In this document: in pieces, positions 26,546-38,963 of the stretch
How the letters are laid out: each line of letters opens with the position of its first letter
Position numbering within the stretch: the first letter of the stretch is position 1
Source of the DNA: Reticulitermes lucifugus
Lineage: Eukaryota; Arthropoda; Insecta; Blattodea; Rhinotermitidae
Direction of reading: 5' to 3'
Length of the DNA stretch: 64,000 nucleotides
NCBI GenBank assembly: GCA_026260175.1
Contig: JAKCWW010000089.1
Span: forward strand, 86,706-150,705
The notes under the pieces: model-generated
Told to the model about the DNA's origin: nothing
What the model saw: only the letters and a program-made list of their open reading frames with translations
The model's database searches: none
Made by a program: the position numbers and the translations under genes

Positions 26546-27047
26546 CACGACCCCAAATTTTCTTTCAAATGATTTACTCATACCCAACAGACAATTACCT
26601 TTTCTCTCATTCTAACCTGAGTGGAGTCCGACTTATGTACAATTTTCCTGCAGTTTATATTAATAGATGTTTAATTTGAGACATAAATGTCAATAATTTA
26701 TTTATTTATAGTCACTCTAAAGACATCTGACATTACTTTGGCTTTAGAGAGAACATACAGAGGTACCGGATTCCAACTGTGAAAAAAGATGTTACATCGA
26801 ACTACTTATAAGAAAGGTCAGCTACAAAATTCCAGAAGAAAATCAAGTCTGGGCTTGTTTCCGGAGCCAGAGTAAACCAATTTCCCCAAACATATGCTTG
26901 GGGAAATATGTCTGAGACCCTTATGTACTACCTTTCTTCATTCTTACCAACTGAAATTTTCTCGGCAGTTATCGTCACGTTCGGGCATGCAGCTTGTCAT
27001 GACAAAATCATTCGCCGAATTTGGTTACCGGAATGATATTTCTTGAG

Positions 27048-27299
27048 CCGATCGCGATGGCCGCGCGGCCTAAGGTGTGGGTCTGCGACCGCTCGCTTGC
27101 TGGGATTGCGGGTTTGAATCCCGCTGGGGACATGGATATCTGTCTCTTGTGAGTGTTGTGTGTTGTCAGGTACAGGTCTCTGCGAGGGGCCGATCACTCG
27201 TCCGGAGGAGTCCTACTGAGTGTGGTGTGTTTGAGTGTGATCTCGAAAACTCAAGAATGAATAGGCCTAGGCCCTCTAGGGTTGTCGAGACATAAAAAG
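27048..27299 (+). mobile_element. SINE family B, full length with target duplication
   Basis: The tRNA-like head CGATGGCCGCGCGGCCTAAG and the B box GGGTTTGAATCCCG are followed by a body ending CGAGACATAAAAAG. The insertion is framed by TGATATTTCTTGAG (27034-27047) and TGATTTTTCTTGAG (27300-27313), a 14-bp target duplication with one mismatch. This is the footprint of LINE-driven insertion and suggests a fairly recent copy. A second head sits beside the 41.9 kb gap. Confidence 0.88.
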
Positions 27300-27313
27300 T
27301 GATTTTTCTTGAG

Positions 27314-29660
27314 GAATGAACGTTACGAAATTATTAATCATTCGGGTTTTTACATCCCCACTTTACCTACTTTGTTCGTAAGGCCCAAATATTCTCCTAG
27401 GCACTTCAGTCTCACACTTCACAGTATATGGTATGCCGGTGGATTGAAACACCAAATTTCACACGTAAAATTAGGTTTACTTTTTAGGTCCTAAAGTCCT
27501 GTCATAGGTTAAAGTTTGAGATTTTCGATTGGTTCTAAGTTTTCACTAAATTCTGCTATGTCATTATCTTCTTACCACAGATATACTCCAAGCAGACCCT
27601 AATTTTCATCTTTCTCCCGACTCCGCAACAGCTTGTATTTAATTTAACACCTATCTACACTATTATTCAAATATAAATAACGAGTATCTCATTCGGTCTG
27701 TAAGGAAGTCATAATTCCGCACATGCTCTCTTTGCTGCTGTGAGAGTTTGCCCGAAATCTACCGTACTAAACGGTTTTACGTCTCGGACCGTAGCCTTCT
27801 AAGTAACCGCCGTGAGAACGTCAAACCTCACACTGACCCGGAAATGCCGTAATGGGCCACAAGATTCTGCAGGAATTCCTCAAAGTGGCAATTACACCTA
27901 GGGGAAGATGGAAGAGTAATATTAAAATTAATAAGGGAAATATGCACGGTTATGAACTGGACCCACATGAATGCAGTTCGAACCCGCTTATCCCTCCCCA
28001 TGGCGGTTTAGCGGGCTTGTAGAGACAGTGTAATGAATATGGAAGCTCCACCAAAGGCTACCATTTCTTGAAAACTCAGCAAATCTCAGCGTCTAGAAAA
28101 GAATTTTGCCTCATAGAGTTTAGAGTCGACCCGGTGTTAATCGGTGGGTGGCCCCAAGGAACATGGAGTTGACGTTCTGAAAAGAACAGTAACAACAACA
28201 ATAACAACACTACTACTACTACTACCAATAATAATAATACTGGTAATGACTAAATAAATAATAAAATTAAAAATGATCCATACCTACTTTAGACGCAGTG
28301 TAACATATCTAAATATAATAATTTCTTTAAGTTTTAACCATATAGATCTTATTGAGAAATCAAACCAGAAATCTTTCTAAGATGACAATATAAGTATATC
28401 AAATTTGACATTGAACACTGTCTGAGCCATACTTAATATACACTACATTTTGAAAGCTGCATCTGCTTCCGTCATCAGGTAAAACTTATTATAAGACCCA
28501 TTCTGTTCGGACCATTTGATCCATTTATGTTACGTTTTACCTCATTTTGAAAGCAGAGCCAGCTTCCGGAACATGTATATTAAGGGTTCCTGTGACTATG
28601 GACAATATTCATCTTAATGTTCTTATTACGAATCAAATATTGTGACAAAATTTTAGAAACTCAAGAAGTCAATATTTCATTTCTTCTTTGCTGAATGTTA
28701 CGATTTCTTTTAACCATAAAAATACTCGTTTCAAATATAAGCACTTAGAATTGACGTATACAATAAGTCCTTAGATTCAAGCCAAAGAGCAGTGAGGAAC
28801 AAAATTTTCTTCCATACTGTCGAATCCGTTCCGGGTGTCGTGTTCATGTAAATAGCAAGCAGCTGTCGCCCAGTGTCCAGCAGTAGCAGCAGCAACAGTC
28901 AGAACCTCTGCCTGAGAGTCCTCCATGTCAACTTAAGTGGGGATCTCCGACACTTGCACTATGCACCCCATTTTTCAAACTCTGAATCTTCTTTCTCCTC
29001 TCCTCTTCCACTATCTCTACATTCGCTCTTCCTTTCATTACATCTCACCTTCAAGAGTGGAAGTCAGTGTAGGCTTACATGAAAAATTTTTCTATGTCAG
29101 TACCTAAAGTACGATTAAAATGAGGCTGAAACGCCTGTTTACTCTGGAGACCTTTTGTCCTATTTACTCAGAGGTAAAAGTAAAAGTAAAGAACCTTGTG
29201 CAAAGCACCAACTGGGAAGGCGTATGGGGGGATAGAACTGTATCACTTCACAAATCTGACCTCGGCATTAGCGGTTATCTTCATGGCTCTTCCGATTTAC
29301 GCTTGGTAAACAGCTACTGGTACCCTTTGTAAATCAACATGTGTAATCACTACAAAAGTAATATTAAAGAATATTAGAATTCGAAAAGGAAGAAGAATAT
29401 CAGAAACCTGTGAAAATTATAAGCATTCCTTGTTAGGCATTTTTATACTATAATAAAATGTGACTTAAAATATTTTACTTTAGTTCGGTTGCCCATAATA
29501 TTAACGTTTCCTTTTAAAAGTTATTAAATGAATTGTAAATTTAACGTGCTGTTTCATCTAGGTAATAATACATACCATCGTTATCATCATCATCATCATC
29601 ATTATATACTCCTAAATAATTAAATCTCTGTAGTATGGCCAAAGGATTTAACTAACTAAC
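27314..29660. other. Intron sequence with short simple repeats
   Basis: 28189-28240 holds (AACA), (CTA) and (ATA) units, and 29579-29604 is (ATC)n. GCTTCCGTCATCAGGTAAA near 28458 resembles a retroposon 3' region and is matched loosely by CCCGTCATCAGGCAAAAG near 14240. No gene was seen. Confidence 0.45.
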
Positions 29661-29669
29661 TGCATAACT

Positions 29670-30020
29670 AACTAACTCCATGGAGCAGAGTCCTTCTTGA
29701 GAAGCTAGCAGGTCGTCAGCTAGTCNNNNNNNNNNNNNNNNNNNNNNNNNNNNNNNNNNNNNNNNNNNNNNNNNNNNNNNNNNNNNNNNNNNNNNNNNNN
29801 NNNNNNNNNNNNNNNNNTTTAATATTATCCTCTCATCTACGCCTGAGTCTTCCAAGTGGTCTCCTTCCCTCAGGTCTCCCAACCAGGATTTAACACCCAT
29901 ACCAATTTCACCTCCAAAAACATTTCTGATACCTCTACATTCTCTTATAATCTCTACAATTTACCTACCTGAGACCCATTTTAATTTTATCTCATATTTT
30001 AGTTTCGTTTCTCCAAGTGA
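29670..30020 (-). mobile_element. LINE 3' end, interrupted by an assembly gap
   Basis: Right of the gap the minus strand reads LVGRPEGRRPLGRLRRR, a stop, then EDNIK, the C-terminal signature of the LINE lineage. Left of the gap lies the 3' UTR GACTAGCTGACGACCTGC followed by ACTCTGCTCCATGGAGTTAG, shared with the 48.8 kb copy. The missing bases fall within the last coding part. Confidence 0.8.
29726..29817. other. Assembly gap (92 N)
   Basis: The gap lies inside a LINE 3' end, so the true length is uncertain. Confidence 0.99.
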
Positions 30021-30329
30021 CCGTCTACCAAGACGTTTTCCTACCAAATTTGGGAAAGCATTTCTTGAGCCTTTCCAGGTTACCTCAGCCTCATACATTT
30101 CACTAACCTGACAATATTAAATGCCCTATATAAGTTACTAAATTGTCGTTCTTTTCCAAAGAGCCTAGTTAGTTTCTTCTAGACTTCGTACATCTTCCTG
30201 GAAATTTTTGTTACACACTTATAACCCCTCACCATCATCATATCATCAACATCATTATTATCATAATCATCATCATTTACTCTTACATTCAGTTTCGGAC
30301 AGTTTCGAATATTAAAGAAGAGGTCGGGG

Positions 30330-30545
30330 GAGGGAAGACGAGATTTTCTCTTTTCCAAAACCGCCCAGACCTTCTCTGAGGTCCATCGAGCCTCCTACGC
30401 AGTGGGCACCAGGCCTTTTCCTCTAGGGTAAAGGGGCTGGGGCGTAAAGTTAACCACTCTCTTCCATCTATTGCGGGAGTTAAGAATGAGTGGAGCCATA
30501 ATTCTACTCACTCCATAAGCCTTCATGGCGTAAACAGGGACAACT
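30330..30545 (+). mobile_element. SINE family C, headless copy
   Basis: Blocks GAGGTCCATCGAGCCTCC, CTCTAGGGTAAAGGGGCTGG, CACTCTCTTCCATCTATTGC, AAGAATGAGTGGAGCC and CACTCCATAAGCCTTCATGG run in the same order as at 42.7 kb. Confidence 0.75.
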
Positions 30546-30819
30546 GCGCACTGTACATTTGCTCGTGATGTAATCGAAAAATTGCAAGTCAGGAATCCTT
30601 ATTCCTTCATGATATTGAGGATTTGATATAGGCCTAGGGTTGTTCACTTATGATTATGATAACTATGTTGTCAGTAGAGAGGGTCAAATATTATGATTAT
30701 TGTAAATAGTGAATAGGAATGCATTTGGAAAGGACTAGACGCGACCTCTTTTCAGGTTTGCCTCTAGTTTCCCGGCATTTGCCAAATGGGACTGGCAAAA
30801 CTACAAACATCAGGCAGGA

Positions 30820-30980
30820 CAGTCGGAGTTTCGACCGAGATTTGAACTAGGATCCTCGAAAATATAATCCCGAATTATAATTACATTTATTTACTCTTCC
30901 ATGACCGCTCCATGACTCTGGTGGTCAGTCTCCGTCCTCTCACGTTAGAGACCTGGTTTCGATCCCGGGTCATTCCACGT
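30820..30980. mobile_element. Two worn tRNA-like SINE heads, opposite strands
   Basis: The minus strand has CCTAGTTCAAATCTCGG (30830-30855). The plus strand has GACCTGGTTTCGATCCCGGG (30949-30968) preceded by a GGTGGTCAG A-box-like stretch. Each resembles the B box of a tRNA-derived SINE, but no body could be matched. Confidence 0.4.
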
Positions 30981-31415
30981 GAGTTTCCTGTTGTATGAAG
31001 TGAAACTGGGATACGATTACATCCGAGCACTATTGATTTTCCCTGTCAACTGAATTCCACCAATCCTCCGTTCATAACTTAATTTTAATGCTGCAGTTAC
31101 AAGAAGGATAAGCGGGCATAGCCTTGGAACTTTCGGAAAAAGCAAAACTCTTTCATGTATTGGGGGCATTGAATAGAAAAGTCCGTTCAAGTTTTTAGTC
31201 TTCCGAGCGTTAAACAAAATCTTATTAAGGTTTATGACTGCGTACGGAATAACACTGGGGCAAAGGCAGAAATAGAAAAGGGGACGAGAAAATTACGGAA
31301 GCCAAATTGATACTTTCATCACATATTATTACATGCATGAGGTACATACATTGTGGTGCGTGTTTAAATATCCTGTGATATTCTCACACGTGTCTTTTAA
31401 GGCCGACGGGTGGAA

Positions 31416-31469
31416 TTGCGGACAGACAGACAGACAGACAGACAGACGGTTGGTTGGTTGGTTGGTTGG
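31416..31469. repeat. (GACA)n followed by (TTGG)n
   Basis: Seven GACA-type units run directly into five TTGG units. Confidence 0.95.
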
Positions 31470-32264
31470 GAGACGTTCTAACTGGCGAGAGTGCGTGTCT
31501 GAATATCTACTGGAGCTAGCAATGTTGGCTGTCCGTTCTATTTTGTGCTCGTTGTAGTCAAAAAGTCTGACGTCCTGTCAAGTCCGTGTGCATCGCAACC
31601 TACTGCCCCCTCCACAAGCACACACTCCCTCTTTCTCCTTTGTACAGGTTGTAACATAAATTATTCAACATACTTTTAAGAGAACAACACTCTATATTCT
31701 ACTTGTGTGAGTAAGAAGTAAGGCAAATGTTACAAAAGTCCTTGCCGAAATATTTAAGTCTAAATTGTAAGAGCCTACGTATTTCAGTCAATTGTCCAGT
31801 ACTTCAACAATCATCGAGTAAGCGCACTGCATTTTTCTAATCTGAATTATACCCGACACTGTTGGCAATATTTTAAATATTCTGTAAGACCCCCTGGATG
31901 TGAGGCGGGTCCATCGCAACTTCCCCTACTTAAACAGAGGATTATGACGGCAGAAAAACGCGGGTATAAATCCGTGCGCTAAGATATATCTAAACCAGTG
32001 ATACCAACGTTAGAGCTGTCGAAATAACAAGCACGTTAAATCGTGCGTGTGTGGCGATATGTCCACAGATTTATTAACTGCAAAGTTACTGAGAATGTGA
32101 TGAATACTTCCCACATAAATATCGTGAAGACTTCTGTGTTTTATAATGACAGTGGGATACCTCTGCAATGTTGGGTCTACAGACTGAACGGATGTTTTAA
32201 TACTTCTTAAATTAGGCTTGGAAATATGCTAGTAAGGCGTAACAAGGTATCTGCTGTACGTATT

Positions 32265-32640
32265 ACGTAATATTCTGGCGCGTTTGCAAAATATTGTTGC
32301 CTTGGAAAAGCAACAGTGCTTTCTCTGTGTATTTTGAGATACTTTCTTGTTACTGTCAACAATATAAAAACATTAAATGTTGCACAAAAATGCTTTAATG
32401 GCGAAATCATGTCGCTGACAGCAATTAAACGTACTTAGGTCTTTATGTGTAGTACCCGAAATTTTTATCCGGTTTTAAGCAAATTTGTATTTCCTCAACA
32501 GATTTTCAAAAAAGTCTCCAGTATCAGACTTCACGGAAATCCTTCCACTGGTAGCAGCGCTGATAGGTGCTTTTATGAAAATCTGTCAAGGAAGTCCAAA
32601 TTTTGTTAAAACTGCGCAAGAATATCGGGCAATTTACATG
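32265..32640. mobile_element. Microsatellite TIR family, divergent subfamily copy
   Basis: It begins GGCGCGTTTGCAAAATATTG, a worn terminal repeat. Its inner block (TTAATGGCGAAATCATGTCGC, ACTTAGGTCTTTATGTG, TCACGGAAATCCTTCCACTG) matches 37.85-38.0 kb and 38.2-38.4 kb. It lacks the GACA tract and its far end is unclear. Confidence 0.6.
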
Positions 32641-32849
32641 AACTCCTAAGTATATTTTACTGTTCCTGCCATCAAAGCGCTCTTTTCGAATTAAATGTTA
32701 TTAGATTGTTAGGATGGCCGAGGTAAAGCGAACGCGCCGCAATGTTGCTTTACACATAATTTGTCCAATTTGTTAACTTTAAACCTGGTGGTACAAAAGT
32801 AACCACTAGGCTTCAGAATGTTAAAACAGTCCACGAAACAGTTTGGCAT

Positions 32850-33055
32850 TCTTCTTTTTGAAGATTCAAGTCTGCTGGGATGTTACGCCGAGCCGGCTGG
32901 TAAATAGTTACCGACACGTCGGCGGAGCCTGCTGCGTCCATTTTCCCAGAAGACTTGAATCTTCATTATTACAAATGTGGGAACGTCAGATCTCGCGTCC
33001 TTCTTGTTCTCAGCCTGCTGCTGAATTTCACACTTTTCCTGTTTTCTAAATAGAC
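32850..33055 (+). mobile_element. Dispersed insect repeat with WDVTPSRLVNSYRH frame
   Basis: One frame reads LKIQVCWDVTPSRLVNSYRH, then VGGACCVHF. This resembles a peptide that turns up repeatedly as a spurious prediction in insect genomes (WDVTPCRLVNSYR.FGGACCLH). A related frame is at 45.6 kb. The element class is unknown to me; the frame is not a host gene. Confidence 0.55.
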
Positions 33056-33149
33056 TGGACAATGTTGCAGAGGAAGAATAGAACAGCCATTTCAGGCTCT
33101 ATGTAGAATAAGTAACTTTATTCCAAACAATTTCACGCTCAAACTAGTA

Positions 33150-33260
33150 GGTTAAGTAGAGTATGGAGCAGAGGTCTCTTCAAACATGATAGTTTTTCAG
33201 CTAGTCACGAAATTTCCCACACTTTTATTGAACTCAGGGGTTTATTACCGTGTTCACAGG
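33150..33260 (-). mobile_element. LINE 3' UTR scrap
   Basis: The minus strand GTGACTAGCTGAAAAACTATC and CCTCTGCTCCATACTCTAC loosely match the 3' UTR of the LINE copies at 29.7 and 48.75 kb. Confidence 0.4.
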
Positions 33261-33299
33261 AGCCAGCTACTGAAACGTATAATGTGCCAGCTCTATCCA

Positions 33300-35785
33300 G
33301 TCCTCATCTTCACATCTCATTTTAACCCTTAAGGACAACACGTAATCTGATTATTTAAAGACTCTTTCTACCATGCAGTAAACATTCTCAATGTCGGTTA
33401 ACCAGTCGGTTAATATTGTATAAGGCAAAGTCGCTGTTGTGAGATTCATACAAAACATAAATACGCTCTGTGGGCAGAATGTAAAACCGTTTTAATGTTA
33501 AACTTGGTATGTGAAGTAACGGCTGGGATTTAAAGGGTTCAAACCCCGTACCGTTAAACCGGTGTTTAGCGTACACCAGAAATCGCTGGTGCTTAACACT
33601 TGCATGGAAGAACCGAGGAAAGCTGTAATGCAATTCTCAAATAGTCTGCGTCTACGTACGTTACACAGGGTTTTCATTACATGACGCTGTGTAGAGCTGG
33701 CGTAAGCACTGAACTAGTCAGGTCTGCTCGCTTTTACAAGCATATTCGCACGATCATAATTTTAAAACCTCGTTTTTTTGTCCCAAAATTTTATTCGCTT
33801 TCTCGTAATATTAATTATTTTGAAATTATGAGCGGATGTACTCAATAACTCATCCATTTCAAATTTGAATTGCTTACTTTCTTTTAAATTCTTTTATTAC
33901 TCAAACCATTTTCATAAATCCAGATTCAGGGATTTAAAAATTCAATAAATTAAAGCAAAATAAAAAGGAAATAATATATGTCACACTCTGTAAAATTTTG
34001 AAAAAGTTTATTATTATTAAGTCAAATGCTGCATGCATATTTTCTTGTTGTTCAGAAGGAGTTTGCTAATACCTGTGTAAGGCTAATGAGGCGTGTAAAA
34101 TATCTAAGGGGAAACCAGGCGTCTTAGAGGAAAGCAAATGCTTTTATTTCAGTAACAATAAAAAGTAAAAGTACCCATTGACAGAAGCAGACAGAAGGTG
34201 ACAGTGCAGCTTCTTTCAAAGTCCATGTTTAAATATGTTTTACATCTTAAAAGTTGAGATGTTTTCAAAAAAGTCCTCTATGCGTGCAATGGGCTGTAAG
34301 AATAATGATCATGCTTTCACATAGGCCTAATGCATTCTGCGATGTACTGGGTACATAAGAACGTAACAAATGTCGTACTTGAGTGAGTAGCAGTATTGTT
34401 TCTTATTTCGAAGTTACTGCTTTCAAATCAGGGTTCGGAGACCGCTAACATGACTGAGATTTTAGTGGTTTTCCTCAGCCCACCTGGCAAATACGCGTAT
34501 AACAAATACAGCTTCGTTACTTATCTTTTCCAAATCTTTCTTAAATAATTGTTTTATCAGTCGAAGCTGTATAACCTAAGCAACTGATATCATGGTAAAA
34601 TAAATCATAAAAAAATATAAAATTAAATGTGTTAAAATACAAGTATTATAACATTAGCGCTGAATATATGAATACACCTTATATTGCTACGTACTTCAGC
34701 AGAACATCAGTATTGTACGTGTAGATTGATCTCTGTTGATGATTATAGTTTGAAATGAATATACGGTCTTGGACAGCACAGTTTCTCAGTGAGTTTCATT
34801 TTAATAATATGATATATACGGTTGCAGTCTAGACAATTATGATGGGCTGAACATGCAGCTTAGATGAGAAAGAAAAATACATACGGCCCTTTACTGTGTA
34901 AAAGAATTTAAATGGGAAAATTCGAGAGACACGTGAATTAATTTTTAAGACTTGCATTAAGATATAAATTGGGGAGAGTATTTACAAAGGAAGAAGGTGC
35001 AGTAAATAAATCAATATATTTTCTAGTACAGGAGTTTTGTATGGGCAGTGTTGAACTTTCTACTTCTACCACCAGACTTACAGTTATCGTATTAGGCCAT
35101 GGTATATATAAAAATGTGAAGTACTTTTCTGCTAATACATTCTGCATTTGCATATTTAAATACGACTAAACTTATTCATTAAAAATTTAATTTCTTTTCC
35201 CCTTTTATAAGCTCCAATAGTATTCTCCCTAATGACAAGAACAATTTAAAAATGTGAAGTATGTTTCTTTCTTCCAGTCCCGTCTGCAGGCAATTGCACC
35301 ATTAGAAATTTTTGACAAATGCACGAAACGTCATTAACGTCATTCAAAATTTTAATTCCTGAGAATTTGTTGCTTGAACCACGACACAAATAAACATGAA
35401 CATGAATTTTTTGTGTAATTATATCTTTTAGATTCTGTTTACAATTGCACTTCTTTCTGCAGTTCTGACTTAACTGGAAGCCCACAGGAAAGCCATTATT
35501 TAGTAGTGGTTGTTTAATACAAAATTTGTGCTTGTTACGTAACTGAACTCTTCCGAAGTTTGTTGATGTGTCATCTGTCTTCATAAGTTGGAGGAAAATA
35601 ACCGTTACCACGTAAAAACGTAATGCCGCACCAGATTACGGCATCAGAAGTTACAAACCAGAAGGTATGTTCTGCTCCCATTCCTAATGAAACCTGACGA
35701 ATACTTTTCTTATGAATGTCACCACTGTCACAAATAACCAAATATATGCTTAGAATTAAGCGTCATATGCAGGACATCTTACGAG
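33300..35785. other. Intron sequence, no gene recognised
   Basis: The longest frame in this part of the intron (minus strand, 35246-35611, 121 codons, mostly just inside this span) is cysteine- and asparagine-rich with no domain I recognise. TTCAAACCCCG near 33539 is a lone B-box-like word. Confidence 0.4.
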
Positions 35786-35789
35786 CTTT

Positions 35790-36200
35790 TCCACAGTGGC
35801 GAAGAGCGCCTGTTAGCGTCGTCGTGCCACGTCTGTCTGTCTGTCTTTTTTTTTATTTTATTTATCAATCAACATGTTCCATTATTGTAAGTAATACTAC
35901 ATGTTTTGATTTACTTTTAAATTGTGCTGTTGATTACAATTATTCTGTTGTCTATCTTGTTACAAACTACAGTGTCTTAAGTGTTGTTGTCTGTCTGTCT
36001 GTCTGTCTGTCTGCCTGACTGCCCGTACGCATCAATTCGACTCCCACTGGACGGATTTTCGTAAAATTTGATATTCGAGATTTTTGTAGAAACCTGTCGC
36101 AAAAATCCAAGTTTGGTTAAAATCGGACAAGAGTATCTGACATATTACGTGAATTTTATATGGCTGACAAAGAAGAAAAGTAACAATAAAATCGATCTCT
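35790..36200. mobile_element. Microsatellite TIR family copy with an insert in its repeat tract
   Basis: The left end GCGAAGAGCGCCTGTTAGCG leads into (TCTG)n at 35831-35847. An unrelated AT-rich stretch of about 140 bases follows, then (GTCTG)-type repeat again at 35986-36013, and then the family body CGACTCCCACTGGACGGATT and GTCAGATACTC (complement). The right terminal repeat was not found. Confidence 0.65.
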
Positions 36201-37054
36201 TCAAGTCTAATTTTATTAGGCAGTTGTTTATCACATTATGGTCTTCATTTGGTGTTAACAATCATAATTGCCCTGTAACTTATTTAAGCGTAACACGTCG
36301 CAGATCGCTGTTGGGCCTATCTGCACAAGTCATAAGACTAAAGTATGGGTAGGTAATGTAAATTTGAGTCTATAGTCCAAAGTCTGTTGAAAACACGTTC
36401 AGATTTCTTTGACTTTAACCCGTTCTAAATACTAAATAAGAATTTCCAAATTTTCATTTCAGCGATCTGAGATAATAAGTATGAGAATTCTTGCTCCCAT
36501 GTATTGTTATGTCCCTTACACTGTAACATCTTTGTCTATAACAGTAACAGTCTGACGGTACTAGAAGTGCACCTGTGTCAATGGCTGCTTGTGGGTCAAT
36601 TCTTGAGTATATGCAGCGAAAAAGGCCGAGACAAATGTTCAAAGCTTTAAAGACTAAAACTGCCTCATTTATCCTAAAAATTCATTTACTGCTTGAGGGA
36701 GAAGAGAATCTCTCTCTATATGCAAGATATTCCAATACAGTTGTAGGCAGAAATGATCTTTTTTTGTGCAACCCGTACAAAACAGATGAATACACTGTGT
36801 GGAAGATGTGTAGTTTCTAAACGATAAACGTGGCGATAGTATGGCAGCCACTGGACTATAAAGAGAAAATTCGTGTCTCTTCTTACGTAACAAAAAAGAG
36901 CTGAATATCTGTATGCCATGACCCGTCCCACAGTCGAGAGGCCATGGAGAAAGACGCATGCAGCAGATAACGTTTCTAAAAGATTCAGCACAGCATATTA
37001 TGTTGCATTTACATAACAAATTGACTAGCTATACATTTTTTCTGAATTACTGTG

Positions 37055-37280
37055 TCATGTTTCGGTGCTAGAGGTTGGCTTTCAATCGCTTGCTTATTAC
37101 CATGGAGGTTCGGGTTCTATCCCAAATCAATTCTTGCGGGATTTATGGCGGACAAAATGGTCGTCGTATAGTTGTTTCTCGGAACACTTGTGCTTTGCCC
37201 CGTCATTATTATTATACCAGTTCTCCATACTCATTTATTTATCACCGACGCCATATAATCTTAGCAACTGGCAGCTTTGT
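37055..37280 (+). mobile_element. SINE family D, divergent copy
   Basis: The head TTGGCTTTCAATCGCTTGC and the B-box region GGTTCGGGTTCTATCCC are followed by GGCGGACAAAATGGTCG and CTCGGAACACTTGTGCTTTG. These parallel GTGGACAAAGTGGCACTGG and CCGAGTACTTCGGCTTTCC in the 38.7 kb copy. Overlapping short frames are by-products. Confidence 0.55.
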
Positions 37281-37799
37281 AAAATAGATATTTGAAAGTT
37301 GAAGATTTGGGAGTTGTATTTAAGGCACACGTATTCTATCCAGTGAACACAACACATAGTGTTACGTGTTTCGGTGATATGAATGTCATCAGGGGCAAAC
37401 ACAATCACAAACTGTGAAATACGACTCATAAATCATTACGAATTTTAGTGTCTCTTTTATCACCGCACCGAAAACGACAGCTTTATCGCATAGAAGGCCT
37501 ACATGCAGCGGGACATCCCGTGACGGTTGAGAGACGCGGTGTTCAGGATAGCGATAAAAGAAACACGCTTCAAATTAACCGCTTATATTTTCTAATACGA
37601 ATACAACGCTGTCGGATTCGGTTTGGAAAATACTGAAGAAAACCTTATGCTGCTGTGTGGGATTGAATGAGAGAACATGTGTTAACTTGCAGCCTCCAGT
37701 GAAGTAGGTAGTGGTACACGGGCATGGTTAGCGAGCGGGTCCTTGGTGTATAACAGACACATAGGCAATATACGTGTAATGTAACCTTTGGTGCATTTG

Positions 37800-38450
37800 C
37801 ATAATGTTTATTTTTTCTCGGCTATTCTAAGAACCTAATACCATTTCATTCGAAGATAGTGTTTTTATGATGACTTAATGTCGCCGGCAACAACCAAACA
37901 TAGTTAGGTCTTCATGTAAAGCGCCCGATACTTTTGCTCGATTGTAAACACATTTGGATTTCTCGCGACAGATTTTCATACAATACCAAATATCTTATTT
38001 CACGTAAATCCTTCCAGTGGGAGCAGCACTAATGCATACTGATGGACGGACAGACAGACGGACAGACAGACAGACGGACAGACAGAAGGACAGACGGACA
38101 GACAGACGGACAGACAGACGGACAGACAGACGGACAGACAGACGGACAAACAGCCTGATACCGTTTCAGTCGAAGAAAGCGCCTTTATGGCGATTTAATG
38201 TCTCCGGTTAAAATAAAATACACTTAGGATTCAAAGTAAAATTTACCCGACTTTAACCAAAGTAAAATTTACCCGACTTTAACCAAACTTGGATACCTTA
38301 CATTTTTGTAGAAGTCCCCAATATCAAATTTCACGGAAATCCGTGCAGTGTAAGCCGCGCTGACACTTGCGAAAGGACGGACAGACGTACAGACGGAAGA
38401 AAATGACAAATGTAATAGGCGCTTTTTCGCGACTATGCGAAAGCGCCTAA
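37800..38450. mobile_element. Microsatellite TIR family, two partial copies in tandem
   Basis: Two similar blocks, 37850-38040 and 38165-38380, are joined by a (GACA/GACG)n tract at 38042-38148. The right end CTATGCGAAAGCGCC (38437-38451) is a good terminal repeat. Inside the second block a 27-bp unit (AGTAAAATTTACCCGACTTT onward) is exactly doubled at about 38236-38287. Confidence 0.75.
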
Positions 38451-38697
38451 AATTGTTATTATGTACAATTTATACAAAGTCAACGAATAACTTCATAACT
38501 GCTTGTGGTTATGCTACTAATGTCTATTATCCTGCTCAGTAGACCTATAACTTTAGGTCTAATAGACATCCTTTTGATTTCCCGTTTTCGTCGGTCCTTT
38601 CTGTCTGGTGAATGCCAGGACAGCAGATATGGTCTAATGCATAAATACACGTGTGTCTGCTTTTATTTCGTTTCTGGTTGAATACATTCGATTTAAA

Positions 38698-38963
38698 CCT
38701 TTTTTTTTGTGAAGGGCCCCGCAGCAGATGCTACGGACGCATCCCTTGTGATGAAGATGAAGAGAAAGATAATCAGTTTTTTTTTTATTTTTCCAAGTAA
38801 TGGAGCACCGGTGGAATGAAATTGACAGAGGAAAGCCGAAGTACTCGGGGAAAAACCTGTCCCAGTGCCACTTTGTCCACGACAACTCCCGACTGAGCCG
38901 GGATCGAACCTGGGCCTCCGCGGTGAGAGGCCGGCAACTAACCGCCTGAGCCATGGCACTGCC
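38698..38963 (-). mobile_element. SINE family D, full length with target duplication
   Basis: On the minus strand the copy starts GGCAGTGCCATGGCTCAGGC, with B box AGGTTCGATCCCGGC, then GTGGACAAAGTGGCACTGGG and an A-rich 3' part ending TTCACAAAAAAAAAGG. The perfect 11-bp duplication TTCGATTTAAA flanks it at 38687-38697 and 38964-38974. Confidence 0.88.

Noticed and set aside
27048-27130. A tRNA gene suggested by clean A- and B-box-like words
   Set aside because: No proper cloverleaf; the sequence continues into a SINE body with a target duplication.
35246-35611. A 121-codon minus-strand frame
   Set aside because: No domain, no second copy, no splice or codon-use support; within the range of chance frames in 64 kb.
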